Source: Lachnospiraceae bacterium
GTDB lineage: Bacteria > Bacillota > Clostridia > Lachnospirales > Lachnospiraceae
Assembly: GCA_031272185.1 (NCBI GenBank)
Contig: JAISUG010000045.1
Location: forward strand, 62,001 to 126,000
Length of the DNA: 64,000 nt
Reading direction: 5' to 3'
The first letter of the stretch is position 1, and each line of letters starts with the position of its first letter. Below are positions 35,156 to 44,161 of the stretch, in pieces. A program made the translations under genes and the position numbers. Below the pieces are notes generated by a model. The model was not told the DNA's origin. It was given only the letters and a program-made list of their open reading frames with translations, and made no database searches.

Positions 35156-35218
35156 GCGCAAGTGGGCGAAGCAACCTGTTTGGGTTTAGGCGCCGGTGGG
35201 CGGCGGCACCTGTTTGGC
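35153..35218. repeat. 32-base repeat pair spanning the permease stop codon (offset 34)
   Basis: 35187–35218, encoding the tail and stop of the minus-strand permease (TAA at 35188–35186), recurs at 35153–35184 with about six mismatches. The second copy supplies a minus-strand TAG at 35154–35152 that interlocks with the plus-strand TAG (35153–35155) of the flavoprotein gene. Confidence 0.82.
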
Positions 35219-36193
35219 CCGTTTGTCAGCAGATTCCGTCTGGAGGGTGTCAAGGGAGATGGCCAGGAGCAGCACGATGCCCATGGCGACGTACTGCCAG
35301 TATTGGTTCAGGTTCATCAAGTTCATGCCATTGTTCAAAAGGCCGATGATGAGCATGCCCACGACCATGTTGTTCATCTTGCCGCCGCCGCCGCCCATCT
35401 TCACGCCGCCGAGCATGGCGCCCGCCATGACCGTGAACTCCGCGCCTATGCCTGTCCCGGAGCTGGTGGCACCTATGCGCCCTGCCGCAAGTATGGCGCC
35501 CAGGGATACGAACACGCCCGCCAGGGCGAAGACAAACACCCGCATCTTGGCGAGGTTGACGCCGGAGAGCACCACCGCTTCGGGGTTGGACCCCATGGCA
35601 TAGATGTGGCGGCCGAAATATGTCTTGTTCAGGATGAAGGCGCCGGCCAGGATGGCCGCGGCCATGACGATGATCCCGAAGGGGAAGTTGACGGAGCCGC
35701 CGCCCAGCTTGAGTGCGAACGTGTACCCCCCCAGGAACTTGAAGGCGCCGTCAAAAGTACGGAATGTCTTGGAGTTCGACAGGAGGTACGTGACGCCGTT
35801 GAGGATGTACTGGATGGCCAGGGTGATCATGAAGGGGAATACCTTGAGCCGGGCGTAGATCAAACCGTTGAGCGTGCCCAGGCAAATGCCCAGCGCGAAC
35901 CCTGCGGCCATGATGGCGGCGGTGGGGGCGCCGTCCCGGGAAAGGATGCCCATGACGACGGCTATGGTCGATATCTGGTAGCCGATGGAGAGGTCCAGCC
36001 CGCCGGACAGCATGATGAATGTGATGCCCACGCCGACCACCAGCAAGTATACGTTCTGGTTGACCACATTGATGACGTTTTGCGGCTTGAGGAATGTGCC
36101 GCCGGTGGCGACGGTGAACATGGCCACCAGCGCCAGCAGCACCAGGTACATGATGTGGTCACGTATGATTGCACGGATGTTCTTGCCTTTCAT
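35186..36193 (-). CDS. Monosaccharide-type ABC transporter permease (system 2)
   Basis: This 335-residue RbsC-like permease has about ten membrane helices, with MLSGGLDLSIGYQISTIAVV and VMAGAMLGGVKMGGGGGKM as family motifs. It starts at ATG 36193, seven bases after GGAGG; an in-frame ATG at 36208 contains that site. It is the last gene of a binding protein–ATPase–permease operon on the minus strand and converges on the flavoprotein gene. Confidence 0.9.
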   Translation of the reverse strand: MKGKNIRAIIRDHIMYLVLLALVAMFTVATGGTFLKPQNVINVVNQNVYLLVVGVGITFIMLSGGLDLSIGYQISTIAVVMGILSRDGAPTAAIMAAGFALGICLGTLNGLIYARLKVFPFMITLAIQYILNGVTYLLSNSKTFRTFDGAFKFLGGYTFALKLGGGSVNFPFGIIVMAAAILAGAFILNKTYFGRHIYAMGSNPEAVVLSGVNLAKMRVFVFALAGVFVSLGAILAAGRIGATSSGTGIGAEFTVMAGAMLGGVKMGGGGGKMNNMVVGMLIIGLLNNGMNLMNLNQYWQYVAMGIVLLLAISLDTLQTESADKRAKQVPPPTGA

Positions 36194-36217
36194 GTCAGCG
36201 TCCTCCATTTCCGCAAT

Positions 36218-37723
36218 TCACCCCCCGGATGCCAGCTCCAGCACCGCCTCCTGGGAAAACTGCTCCCGCCCCAGCTCGCCGGCCAGCGTGCGCTCCGCGA
36301 AAACGACGATCCTGTCGGACATGCCCAGGAGCTCCTCCATGTCGCTGGTCACCATGACGATGCATTTGCCTTCGGAGCAGAGTTCATTCATCAGTTCGTA
36401 GATCTCGTGTTTTGCGCCTACGTCGATGCCCCTGGTGGGCTCGTCGAATATGATGATGTCGGATTCTGACGCCAATGCTTTCGCCACCACAACTTTTTGC
36501 TGGTTCCCGCCGGAGAGCGTCAGCACCTTTGTCTCAGGCGAGGGCGTCTTGATGCGCATCCTGTCGATGTAGTCCCGTGCGATGGCGGCCTCTTTCTTTT
36601 GGTCCACCACAAAAAACCCGGAAATTTTCTTCAGGATGTTGTATACGATGTTGGAGCGGATGCTGTCCATCAGGAAACACCCCTCGGTTTTCCTGTCTTC
36701 CGGTATCAGGCTGATGCCCAGCCTCATGGCGTCGGAGGGGCTAAGGATGGCGGAGGCGACCCCATTGACTAACACTTCGCCCCACTGGCGGCGCTCGGCC
36801 CCGAACACCACTTTCATGATCTCCGACCGGCCCGCGCCCACCAGCCCCGCGACTCCCAGGATCTCCCCCCGGCGCGCCCCAAAGGAGATGTCCCGGACCC
36901 CGTTGCCTGAAAGCCTTTTCAGTTCCAGGGCGAGGGCACCTGGCGTGGAGGTGCGGGCGGGGTAGGTTTCCGACAGTTCCCTGCCCACCATGTGCTTTAT
37001 AAGCGTCTGCCTGTCGCAGTCCCCGGTCCGCAGCGTGGTGATGAGCCGCCCGTCACGCAGGACGGAGACTCTGTCCGAAACCGCAAAAATCTCTTCCAGG
37101 CGGTGGGAGATGTAGATAAGGGTGGCGCCCTGTTTTTTCATCCGTTCCACGATGCCAAAAAGGATGCTGATCTCCGAAACGGTGAGGGAGGCCGTGGGTT
37201 CGTCGAGGATCAGCACCCTGGGTTTCTTGGAAACGGCTTTGGCTATCTCCACGATCTGCTTCTGGGCGGAGCTTAGGTCCCTGACTATGGCGGACGGGTC
37301 GATGTCGATGCCGAATTCATCAAAAAGGCCCCGGGCGACTTGGTTCATGGCATTTTGGTCCACGAGCGCACCCAACCGGGTGCCGAAACAGATGTTCTCG
37401 GCCGCAGAGAGGCAGTCCACCAGGTTGAACTCCTGGTATATGCACTCGATCCCGCAGCTGCGAGCCAGCGCAGGCGTCATGGCAGGGTATTCCGCCGCGG
37501 GGGACGCATCGGCCCCGGTGCCGGGACGGACCGCCACCGACCCCGCATCCGGGCGGACGGCGCCGGTTATGACCTTTATGAACGTGGACTTCCCGGCGCC
37601 GTTCTCGCCGACGATGGCGTGGACCTCGCCTTTGGCGAAGTCCAGCGAAACATCGTCCAGCGCGACGACGCCGGGGTAGCGTTTGGTGATATGTCGAAGT
37701 GACAATGCCTGGTGGTCATCCAT
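36218..37723 (-). CDS. Monosaccharide-type ABC transporter, double ATP-binding subunit (system 2)
   Basis: This 501-residue RbsA-type ATPase has Walker A GENGAGKST in cassette 1 and GLVGAGRSE in cassette 2, signatures LSSAQKQ and LSGGNQQK, and Walker B VLILDEPTAS and IIIFDEPTRGID. Cassette 1 carries an Ala/Pro-rich insert after VITGAVRPDAG (VRPGTGADASPAAEYP). It lies 24 bases upstream of the permease and 51 bases after the binding protein. There is only one permease in this operon, so it would be a homodimer. Confidence 0.92.
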   Translation of the reverse strand: MDDHQALSLRHITKRYPGVVALDDVSLDFAKGEVHAIVGENGAGKSTFIKVITGAVRPDAGSVAVRPGTGADASPAAEYPAMTPALARSCGIECIYQEFNLVDCLSAAENICFGTRLGALVDQNAMNQVARGLFDEFGIDIDPSAIVRDLSSAQKQIVEIAKAVSKKPRVLILDEPTASLTVSEISILFGIVERMKKQGATLIYISHRLEEIFAVSDRVSVLRDGRLITTLRTGDCDRQTLIKHMVGRELSETYPARTSTPGALALELKRLSGNGVRDISFGARRGEILGVAGLVGAGRSEIMKVVFGAERRQWGEVLVNGVASAILSPSDAMRLGISLIPEDRKTEGCFLMDSIRSNIVYNILKKISGFFVVDQKKEAAIARDYIDRMRIKTPSPETKVLTLSGGNQQKVVVAKALASESDIIIFDEPTRGIDVGAKHEIYELMNELCSEGKCIVMVTSDMEELLGMSDRIVVFAERTLAGELGREQFSQEAVLELASGG

Positions 37724-37774
37724 GGCGGTTTTACCTCACGCAAGGCGCGGTCAGCATGCCGGCGTCCGCGGGCG

Positions 37775-38992
37775 TCAGTATTTGTACTTCAGCGCGGGGT
37801 TTTCCTCGCCCTGCTGCCAGGTTTTGTCATACCCGAAGACGGAGTGGCTGTAGACCGTGTCGTAGTAGACGTCGCCGAAAGGCCACTGCCCGTCGATGAC
37901 CAGCTGGATCATGGTGGCCAGCTTCTCGCCGGTTTTCTCCGTGGTGTCGCCGTATGTCACGTACCCTTTGAACGCCGTGGAGGACGGGTCCGCCGAGGCC
38001 TTGTCGAAGATCTCGTACGTGGTGGAGTCCTCATAGCAGTTGACCACGCAGAAGTCCTTCAGGTCCAGGCCGTTGTCCTTGGCGTATTTGTCCAGGAACT
38101 GGGTGACGCCGATCATAGCATCGGGTTCGTAGCAAATGAATATGCGCAGGTCCGGGTTCGCGGTCATCTGGTTCTCGGCCCAGGTGTAGGCCTTGTTCTG
38201 GGCGTCGTCGCCGTATGAGGTGCTGGTGTTGAATATGTACAATGTGTCGCTTTCCTGGGTGCGGTCGCGCAGGGCATTGGAACGGAACTGCCCGTCCTCT
38301 ATGTCGTCGTACACGTCCAGGGCGACGGGTATCTTCCCGGTGGATGCGTCTTTGGGCGGGTTGTTCTCGGCGGCCCATGTCTCGGCCATCTCCACCGCGA
38401 ACATCCCGGTGATCTCGTAGGCCGTATACAGCGCGGTGTTTATGGTGTAGTCTTTGGGCAATGCGCCCAGGTAGCATACGATGATGCCGGAAGCTGTGGC
38501 CTGCTCCACCACGTCCTTGAGCATGTCAACCGCCATGGCCGCGACCATCAGGGCGCCGACTTTGCCGGAGGCGATGGCGTCCTCCACGAATGTCACCTGT
38601 TTGCCCGGGTCGCCCTGGGCGTCTTTGGCCACGTATGTCCAGCCCTTGTCCTGGAACTGTTTGCCCATGGTGTTGCAGATGACCATGAGGCCCTCGGCGT
38701 TGGTGGTGGGGACCACCGCCCAAATCTCTTTGTTGCCGTTCCAGGTGAACCCTGAAGCATCGGGGGCGGCGGCGGTTGCGGCCTCGGCTGCCTGTGTCGG
38801 CGCGGGAGCCGCTGTGGTGGCGGCGGGCGCGGCGGCGGTCTCGGTCGGGGCTGCGCTAGCAGCAGCCTCGGCTGCCTGTGTCGGCGCGGGGGCCGCGGTG
38901 GTGGTGGCGGCGGGCTGGGCGCAGCCGGAAAGCGCCAGCGATGCGCACAGTGCCAGGGCCAGCGCGGCTGCTGTCATGCTGTGTTTTTTCAT
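37775..38992 (-). CDS. ABC transporter sugar-type substrate-binding lipoprotein (system 2)
   Basis: This 405-residue binding protein is secreted as a lipoprotein: MKKHS start, hydrophobic core and lipobox LSGC. After the lipid Cys comes an unusually long Ala/Pro/Thr linker of about 60 residues built from two copies of an APAPTQAAEAA unit. The type I binding fold (EIWAVVPTTNAEGLMVICN, IIVCYLGALP, IFICYEPDAMIG) follows. AAGGAGGAGG precedes ATG 38992. It heads the minus-strand operon. The mature domain is diverged from classic RbsB and the ligand is not evident. Confidence 0.88.
   Translation of the reverse strand: MKKHSMTAAALALALCASLALSGCAQPAATTTAAPAPTQAAEAAASAAPTETAAAPAATTAAPAPTQAAEAATAAAPDASGFTWNGNKEIWAVVPTTNAEGLMVICNTMGKQFQDKGWTYVAKDAQGDPGKQVTFVEDAIASGKVGALMVAAMAVDMLKDVVEQATASGIIVCYLGALPKDYTINTALYTAYEITGMFAVEMAETWAAENNPPKDASTGKIPVALDVYDDIEDGQFRSNALRDRTQESDTLYIFNTSTSYGDDAQNKAYTWAENQMTANPDLRIFICYEPDAMIGVTQFLDKYAKDNGLDLKDFCVVNCYEDSTTYEIFDKASADPSSTAFKGYVTYGDTTEKTGEKLATMIQLVIDGQWPFGDVYYDTVYSHSVFGYDKTWQQGEENPALKYKY
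38781..38912. repeat. 84-base-offset coding repeat in the binding-protein linker
   Basis: About 48 bases at 38781–38828 recur from 38865 in the same frame (offset 28 codons), encoding the APAPTQAAEAA units behind the lipobox. Confidence 0.82.
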
Positions 38993-39157
38993 ATTTGACC
39001 TCCTCCTTGAAACAATAAGCGCCGTGGCGGGCCCAATCCCCCCAATGCGCGATAACGGCAGGGCGGGCAGCGCCCGCAACCTCCATAACCCAACCTAAAC
39101 ATAGCATGGATTCAAGGGGCGGTCTAATACAAATTATTTAAGCACATTTTAATAAAT

Positions 39158-41395
39158 TTAAATCGTCATCGCCGCCGCATAGGCCGTGCGGTTGGCCTGG
39201 TGCAGGGAGGCCGCTTTCTTGCAGTCGCCGATGTAGGTGAAGCGCGGCGCACAGGACGCAAAAGCCAGCGCCTCGTCGGCCAGGGCCGACCTCCCGGCGG
39301 CCACCACCACGCAGTCCGCCTGGATAAATCCCTCTGATCCATCCGATTTGCGATAGAGGACTCTGTGCGCATGTTCCGGGTTGGCGCATGATGTGCCGGG
39401 GGGGGATGCGGCACTGCCTGCCGGTGCGGGCTCGACCCCCAGCACCCTGGCGCCCGTCACAAACCCGAACCTGGGCTGTGCCTCCCACGCCTCCCGGAAC
39501 ATGGAGCGGTAGTGTACTTTCTGGCAGTCCGGGGCCAGTTCCGGGCGCATCTCCAGGACCGTCACGTCATGGCCGTTTGCGGCCAGGTGGATACCGCACT
39601 CCACGCCCACTTCGCCGCCGCCGATGATGCAGACGCGCTGCCCCAGGCTGCCCGGGGACAGGAAAGCATCCTCCGCGAAGACGGGGCGGGAGTCACCAAG
39701 CCCCGGGATGGGGGGCAGGGTCGCCCTGGCACCCAGCGCCGCCACCACCGCATCGTACCCACCGGCCTTTACGAGTTCGGGCGTCGCGCAGGTCCCGGTC
39801 CGGACAGTGATGGCGGCCCTTTTGGCCACCTGGGCCAGGAGGAAGTCTTTGTACTGTTTCAGGGGCCATTTGAAACCCACGTGGTCCGCATGGCGGATGG
39901 CTCCGCCCAGCTCATCGGCGGATTCATAGATGGTGACGCCATGCCCCCGGTCTGCCAGGTATATGGCGCAGCGCAGCCCGGCGGGACCGCCCCCGACGAC
40001 AGCCACGCGCTTGGGGCCGGAGCTTGGCCCCACCATGGTGTCGATGCGGTGCTCCAGCCCTATCAGCGGGTTCACGGAACAGATGCTGTGGAAGGGTTCG
40101 CCTGCATTCCCATGGCATTTGTTGCAGCGCAGGCATGGCACGATGTCCTCCCCGCGCCCCTCTTCCAGCAGTTGGGGGAGGTCCGTGTTGGAGATGAAAG
40201 CCCGGGACATGGCGATGAGGTCCGCCTTGCCCTCGGCGATGATGGCGTCGCACTTGGCGGGGTCCTGGTACCCGCCGATGGTGGCCACCAGGAGGCCGGG
40301 CACATGCTCCTTTATGTACTGGGCATGGCGCAGGAAAGGCATCTCTTCCGGGTTGAACCCCGTGCAGTGGGTGGGGTCCGCGTCGCTGGCCCGCAGCTGT
40401 ACGATGTCGATATACTTCGCGGCTTCCCTTAGGAAGACCACGCTGTCTGCCAGGCTGTAGCCCCCGGGCGCGTCCTCCGCGCTCCACAGCATCTCCAGGA
40501 GCATCCCGTCCCCCACCCGCTCGCGTATGCGTTTCAGGCACATCAGGGGGAACTTCATGCGGTTTTCCAGCGAACCGCCCCACCCGTCGGTACGCGTGTT
40601 GGTTATGGGCGACATGAATTTGGAGGGCAGGTTGCCCCTGTAGGCGAAGTGCAGGGTGACCATGTCGTAGTCCAGCATCTTCAGGATGGCCGCCTGCTCG
40701 GCGTAGCTTTGGGCGATCTTGTCCAATGTTTCCTCGTCATAGGCCGCGGGCGGCTCGTGGGCGGGTATCTTCTCGATCTCGTACTCAGCCAGGGTGGGGA
40801 CGCCGAATGGCTGCCCTGGGATGGACGGCGCCTGGGCGGCCCCGAAATCCGGGGGAGGGCTGGCGGCGGCCGGGTCGGACCCGACATGGGTAGGCGCACC
40901 GGCAGTCGCTGCCCCGGGGTCGGGTGAGGCGGTACCGGGCGTAGGCGCCCCGTGAGCTCCCGCGCCGGCGGTCTTGGCAGCGGTACCTGGCGCAGGACCG
41001 GCACCCGGGTCGGATTTGGGGCGCATCAGCGCATAATATGACGGCGGCCCCACGAAAGTGCTCATGCTGGCCAGGGAATTGTAGAAATGGATCGTGTCGC
41101 TTAGGTGGAGCAGGTAGTTCTGGCAGGCGCAGTCATACAGGTCAAAGTCCGGGAAGTGGCCGAAATCCAGGGCCATGGGGAATTGCTTGCCGGTGGTGAA
41201 GTTGCTGATGCCCATGCACGTCACCACGGCGGCGCCCTTGGCTTTGTTGGTGTAGTGGGTGATCACCGGGTCGGCCGGGTAGGGTTCGGGCCCCTGCAGG
41301 AAATGGGGGAGCGAGTTACCGGCGATGATCCTGTTTTTCAGGATGAACTTCCCCACTTTGAGGGGGGAGAGCAGGTGTTTGTATTTGTGTTCCAT
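39158..41395 (-). CDS. Old Yellow Enzyme-type iron–sulphur flavoprotein 1 (enoate/2,4-dienoyl-CoA reductase family)
   Basis: This 745-residue protein has an N-terminal FMN TIM barrel (HLLSPLKVGKFILKNRI start, VTLHFAYRGNLPSKFMSP, TDGWGGSLENR, IAMSRAF). A [4Fe-4S] motif near residue 420 (CLRCNKCHG and a fourth Cys 12 residues on) and a GltD-like FAD/NAD(P) domain (VAVVGGGPAGLRCAIYLA, VCIIGGGEVGVECGIHLA) follow. Such enzymes (BaiCD, FldZ, FadH, trimethylamine dehydrogenase) reduce C=C bonds conjugated to a carbonyl or demethylate amines. A Pro/Ala/Gly-rich insert of about 70 residues interrupts the barrel (40809–41025). Of three adjacent ATGs, the third (41395) has the best GGAGG spacing. It is divergent from paralogue 2. 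Confidence 0.88.
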   Translation of the reverse strand: MEHKYKHLLSPLKVGKFILKNRIIAGNSLPHFLQGPEPYPADPVITHYTNKAKGAAVVTCMGISNFTTGKQFPMALDFGHFPDFDLYDCACQNYLLHLSDTIHFYNSLASMSTFVGPPSYYALMRPKSDPGAGPAPGTAAKTAGAGAHGAPTPGTASPDPGAATAGAPTHVGSDPAAASPPPDFGAAQAPSIPGQPFGVPTLAEYEIEKIPAHEPPAAYDEETLDKIAQSYAEQAAILKMLDYDMVTLHFAYRGNLPSKFMSPITNTRTDGWGGSLENRMKFPLMCLKRIRERVGDGMLLEMLWSAEDAPGGYSLADSVVFLREAAKYIDIVQLRASDADPTHCTGFNPEEMPFLRHAQYIKEHVPGLLVATIGGYQDPAKCDAIIAEGKADLIAMSRAFISNTDLPQLLEEGRGEDIVPCLRCNKCHGNAGEPFHSICSVNPLIGLEHRIDTMVGPSSGPKRVAVVGGGPAGLRCAIYLADRGHGVTIYESADELGGAIRHADHVGFKWPLKQYKDFLLAQVAKRAAITVRTGTCATPELVKAGGYDAVVAALGARATLPPIPGLGDSRPVFAEDAFLSPGSLGQRVCIIGGGEVGVECGIHLAANGHDVTVLEMRPELAPDCQKVHYRSMFREAWEAQPRFGFVTGARVLGVEPAPAGSAASPPGTSCANPEHAHRVLYRKSDGSEGFIQADCVVVAAGRSALADEALAFASCAPRFTYIGDCKKAASLHQANRTAYAAAMTI

Positions 41396-41597
41396 CATCA
41401 TTCCTCCATGGTAGGATGCTCGGACGTCATGGCATACCCGGTGTTCAGGACAGCCGGGCGGCCCGGTACGGGTGCAGTTCCAGGTGGGAAACCCTGTTCC
41501 TATCATAGCAACGGGGGAGGGGAAATTCCATTATAATTTTTGAAAGAACCCTTTGATAAAACGCAAGCATAACCATGCCCCGGCCGCTTTACTTTTG

Positions 41598-41610
41598 GCA
41601 CATTATGTGC
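41598..41610. promoter_or_regulatory. Palindromic operator candidate between divergent reductases
   Basis: GCACATTATGTGC is a perfect inverted repeat in the AT-richer part of the 318-base gap 41396–41713. It could serve one or both of the divergent Old Yellow Enzyme genes. No strong promoter boxes were assigned here. Confidence 0.45.
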
Positions 41611-41713
41611 GACAATCCATTTGTGGACGCAGGGCAGAAAGAGATGTGCACTGCATCAGCACGTTTTCATCACTATTTGTGCCGCAGCGTCAGCGGCGGA
41701 ATGGAGGTATGGC

Positions 41714-43774
41714 ATGGGGAAAACCAATAAATACGAGCACTTGCTTTCGCCGATACAGGTGGGCAGCCACCTGTTCAAAAACAGGCTCATGGCGGCCATC
41801 GCGCTGCCCTACAACACCGAAAGCTCAGACGGGTACGTGTCGGAGGCGGTGATCCAGCACTTCGCCAACAAGGCGAAGTCGGGGCCGGGGCTCATCGTGG
41901 TGGGCGGGAACCTGCGCCGGCCCGTGGAGACGAACCCGATGCCCAACGATATGATCCTGAAGATGCGCAGGGATTTCCCCAACGTGTTCAACCCCAACCA
42001 CGGGTGGCATGTCTTAAGCGGGCGCACCGACGGCATCGACATAGTAAACGGCGGCACCCAGAACCGCCTGGCGGAGGTGAGCGAGGTCATCCGGTTCTAC
42101 GGGGCGAAGAGCGTCATAGGGATGCCCCTTATGGACAGCGCTTTCCCGGGGTATGACGTGAGCGCCGGCAACAGGCCCCTGGACGTGTTCGGCTCCGCGC
42201 CGGAGCATTTCATGGAGATCGTCACCGGGGGAAAGCCCAGCGAAGAGTTCACGAAAGACATGCTCATGGATATGCTGGACGAGATGGAGCTGTCGGCTTC
42301 CCTGTTACAGGAGTGCGGGTTCGACGGGGTTTACCTGCACATGAACTACCACATGATGCTCCTGGGGAAATTCCTCTCGCCTTTCACCAACCGCAGGACG
42401 GATGAGTTCGGCGGTTCCCTGGAAAACCGGGTGCGCTACCCCATCATGGCCATGGACAGGATCAAGAAACGCTGCGGGAAGGATTTCATCATCGTGGGCT
42501 CCATGTCCACATGGGAAAGCGAAGGCGGGTACACCATGGAAGAGGGCATCGAGATGGCCCGTCTCATGGCAGGCCACTTGGACATCATGCAGCTTAAAGA
42601 GGGGGCGAACATCGACGTGTCGCACCCCATGGGATTCGTGAAAGCCCATGTGCCGGGGCTTAAGTCCGGCGCGGCGTACAAAAAGGGCGTGCCGGGGCTG
42701 CCCATCGCGCTCAATGGCGGATTCATATACCTGGACGAATGCGAGGCGGCTGTTCGGGACGGGGTGACGGATTTCGTCTCCTCCTCCAGGGCCTATGTGA
42801 GCAACCCGGATTTCGGGAAGCTGGCCTACGAGGGCAGGGGGGAGGACGTGCGCCCGTGCATACGGTGCAACGGCTGCCATCTGCGCAGCTACAACAAGGG
42901 CTGGGTGTCCGCCTGCGCGGTGAACCCGGTGTGGGGCCTGGAGCACCGCATCGACCGGATGGTCCCGGCGCCCGGGGCCAAGCAAAAAGTCGCGGTCATC
43001 GGCGGCGGCCCCGCAGGGATGCAGGCGGCGCTCACCGCTTCCGCCAGGGGGCACGATGTGACGCTGTACGAGAAGGAGGGTGTGCTGGGCGGCGCGCTGA
43101 ACCTGCTGGATGGCATCTCCTTCAAATGGCCCCACAAGGATTTCAAGGAATACCTCATACGCCAGGTGGAGAAATCCCCCGTGGAGGTGAGGCTGGGCGT
43201 ATCCGCCACGCCGGAGGCGGTGGCGGGGGAGAACTACGATGCGGTGCTGGTTTCCATCGGCGCGGACCCCATCGTCCCGCCCATCCCCGGCGTGGAGGGG
43301 GGCAATGTGGTTTTGGCACTTAGGGCGCTGGCGGACGAGTCGCTGGTGAAAGGTGACGTGGTGGTCATAGGCGGCGGCGACGTGGGGACGGAGACGGGGG
43401 TGCATTTCGCGGAAAAAGGGCACCGGGTCACCGTCCTCGAGATGGAGAAGATCCTGGCCAGGACCGCGCCGCCCATCCACTCGTACAACAACCTGCGCAA
43501 CTACTGGATGGCCCTGCCGAACTTCACGGGCATCACCGAGGCCAGGGTGACCGCAATCGGGGCGGACTATGTCGACTACACCGACAAAGACGGCCATGAG
43601 CAGAAAGTGAAGGCTGACACGGTGCTGCTCTCGGTGGGCTTGAGGCCAAGGCACGCCCAGGCGGCGGCTTTCGCCGGGGCGGGGGGCAGGTTCGCCGTCA
43701 TCGGCGACTGCGACAAGACCGGCGACATCCAGCGGGCCATCCGCTCCGGGTTCGGCGCGGCGGTGAACCTGTAA
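41714..43774 (+). CDS. Old Yellow Enzyme-type iron–sulphur flavoprotein 2
   Basis: This 686-residue reductase has the same architecture as its divergent neighbour: FMN barrel (HLLSPIQVGSHLFKNRLMAA; TDEFGGSLENRVRYP; SSSRAYVSNPDF), [4Fe-4S] Cys382, Cys385, Cys388 and Cys401, then FAD/NAD(P) Rossmann folds (VAVIGGGPAGMQAAL, VVVIGGGDVGTETG). The CxxCxxC-x12-C spacing is that of trimethylamine dehydrogenase rather than the CxxCxxxC of FadH. It has no low-complexity insert. It ends with a strong terminator at 43786–43826. ATG 41714 follows ATGGAGG. The substrate is unknown. Confidence 0.88.
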   Translation: MGKTNKYEHLLSPIQVGSHLFKNRLMAAIALPYNTESSDGYVSEAVIQHFANKAKSGPGLIVVGGNLRRPVETNPMPNDMILKMRRDFPNVFNPNHGWHVLSGRTDGIDIVNGGTQNRLAEVSEVIRFYGAKSVIGMPLMDSAFPGYDVSAGNRPLDVFGSAPEHFMEIVTGGKPSEEFTKDMLMDMLDEMELSASLLQECGFDGVYLHMNYHMMLLGKFLSPFTNRRTDEFGGSLENRVRYPIMAMDRIKKRCGKDFIIVGSMSTWESEGGYTMEEGIEMARLMAGHLDIMQLKEGANIDVSHPMGFVKAHVPGLKSGAAYKKGVPGLPIALNGGFIYLDECEAAVRDGVTDFVSSSRAYVSNPDFGKLAYEGRGEDVRPCIRCNGCHLRSYNKGWVSACAVNPVWGLEHRIDRMVPAPGAKQKVAVIGGGPAGMQAALTASARGHDVTLYEKEGVLGGALNLLDGISFKWPHKDFKEYLIRQVEKSPVEVRLGVSATPEAVAGENYDAVLVSIGADPIVPPIPGVEGGNVVLALRALADESLVKGDVVVIGGGDVGTETGVHFAEKGHRVTVLEMEKILARTAPPIHSYNNLRNYWMALPNFTGITEARVTAIGADYVDYTDKDGHEQKVKADTVLLSVGLRPRHAQAAAFAGAGGRFAVIGDCDKTGDIQRAIRSGFGAAVNL

Positions 43775-43785
43775 AGCTAGAAAGG

Positions 43786-43826
43786 AAAAGATGCAGGAAA
43801 TCGGTGGATTTCCTGCATCTTTTATT
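43786..43826 (+). terminator. Rho-independent terminator
   Basis: AAAAGATGCAGGAAATC pairs perfectly with its complement across a GGTG loop (13-bp core, extended by A/U pairs) and continues into TTTTATT. It closes the paralogue 2 transcript 12 bases after the stop codon. Confidence 0.93.
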
Positions 43827-43988
43827 GTGTTCATGTGTTTCCGTGCTCGGGCATAGCTGCCGTCGAAGATCCGCACAACGTTTTCGTACAGGTTCCAGCC
43901 CCTGCCTTGAAAAAGCAAAATCATTTAAAGGCCCTTTTTTTATGGGCAAACAATAACTCTTGCGCACGGTTCTTATGAATTATTGGAA

Positions 43989-44018
43989 TTGTACAATAAG
44001 CCCATAAAAGGTTAGAAT
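43989..44018 (+). promoter_or_regulatory. Predicted promoter of the UGSC-like gene, with palindromes
   Basis: TTGTAC (43989–43994), an 18-base spacer and TAGAAT (44013–44018). The -35 lies in the palindrome ATTGTACAAT (43988–43997), nested in TTATTG-N8-CAATAA (43980–43999). The rest of the 387-base gap 43775–44161 holds the terminator and AT-rich sequence without a recognisable gene. Confidence 0.6.
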
Positions 44019-44161
44019 GTAATTGTGGAACATGTTGGGGTGGGAAACCGGAAAAGATGGGGAAGATGGATACAAATATGGATACAAGATGGGGGGGTGT
44101 CTGCGGACAGCATCCTGCCCATGGATGACTTATACGATTGATACGATAGGAGGTGTTTTGC

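Noticed and set aside
43698..43967. A minus-strand small protein after reductase 2
   Set aside because: It overlaps the strong terminator hairpin and the end of reductase 2, and no family resemblance was seen.
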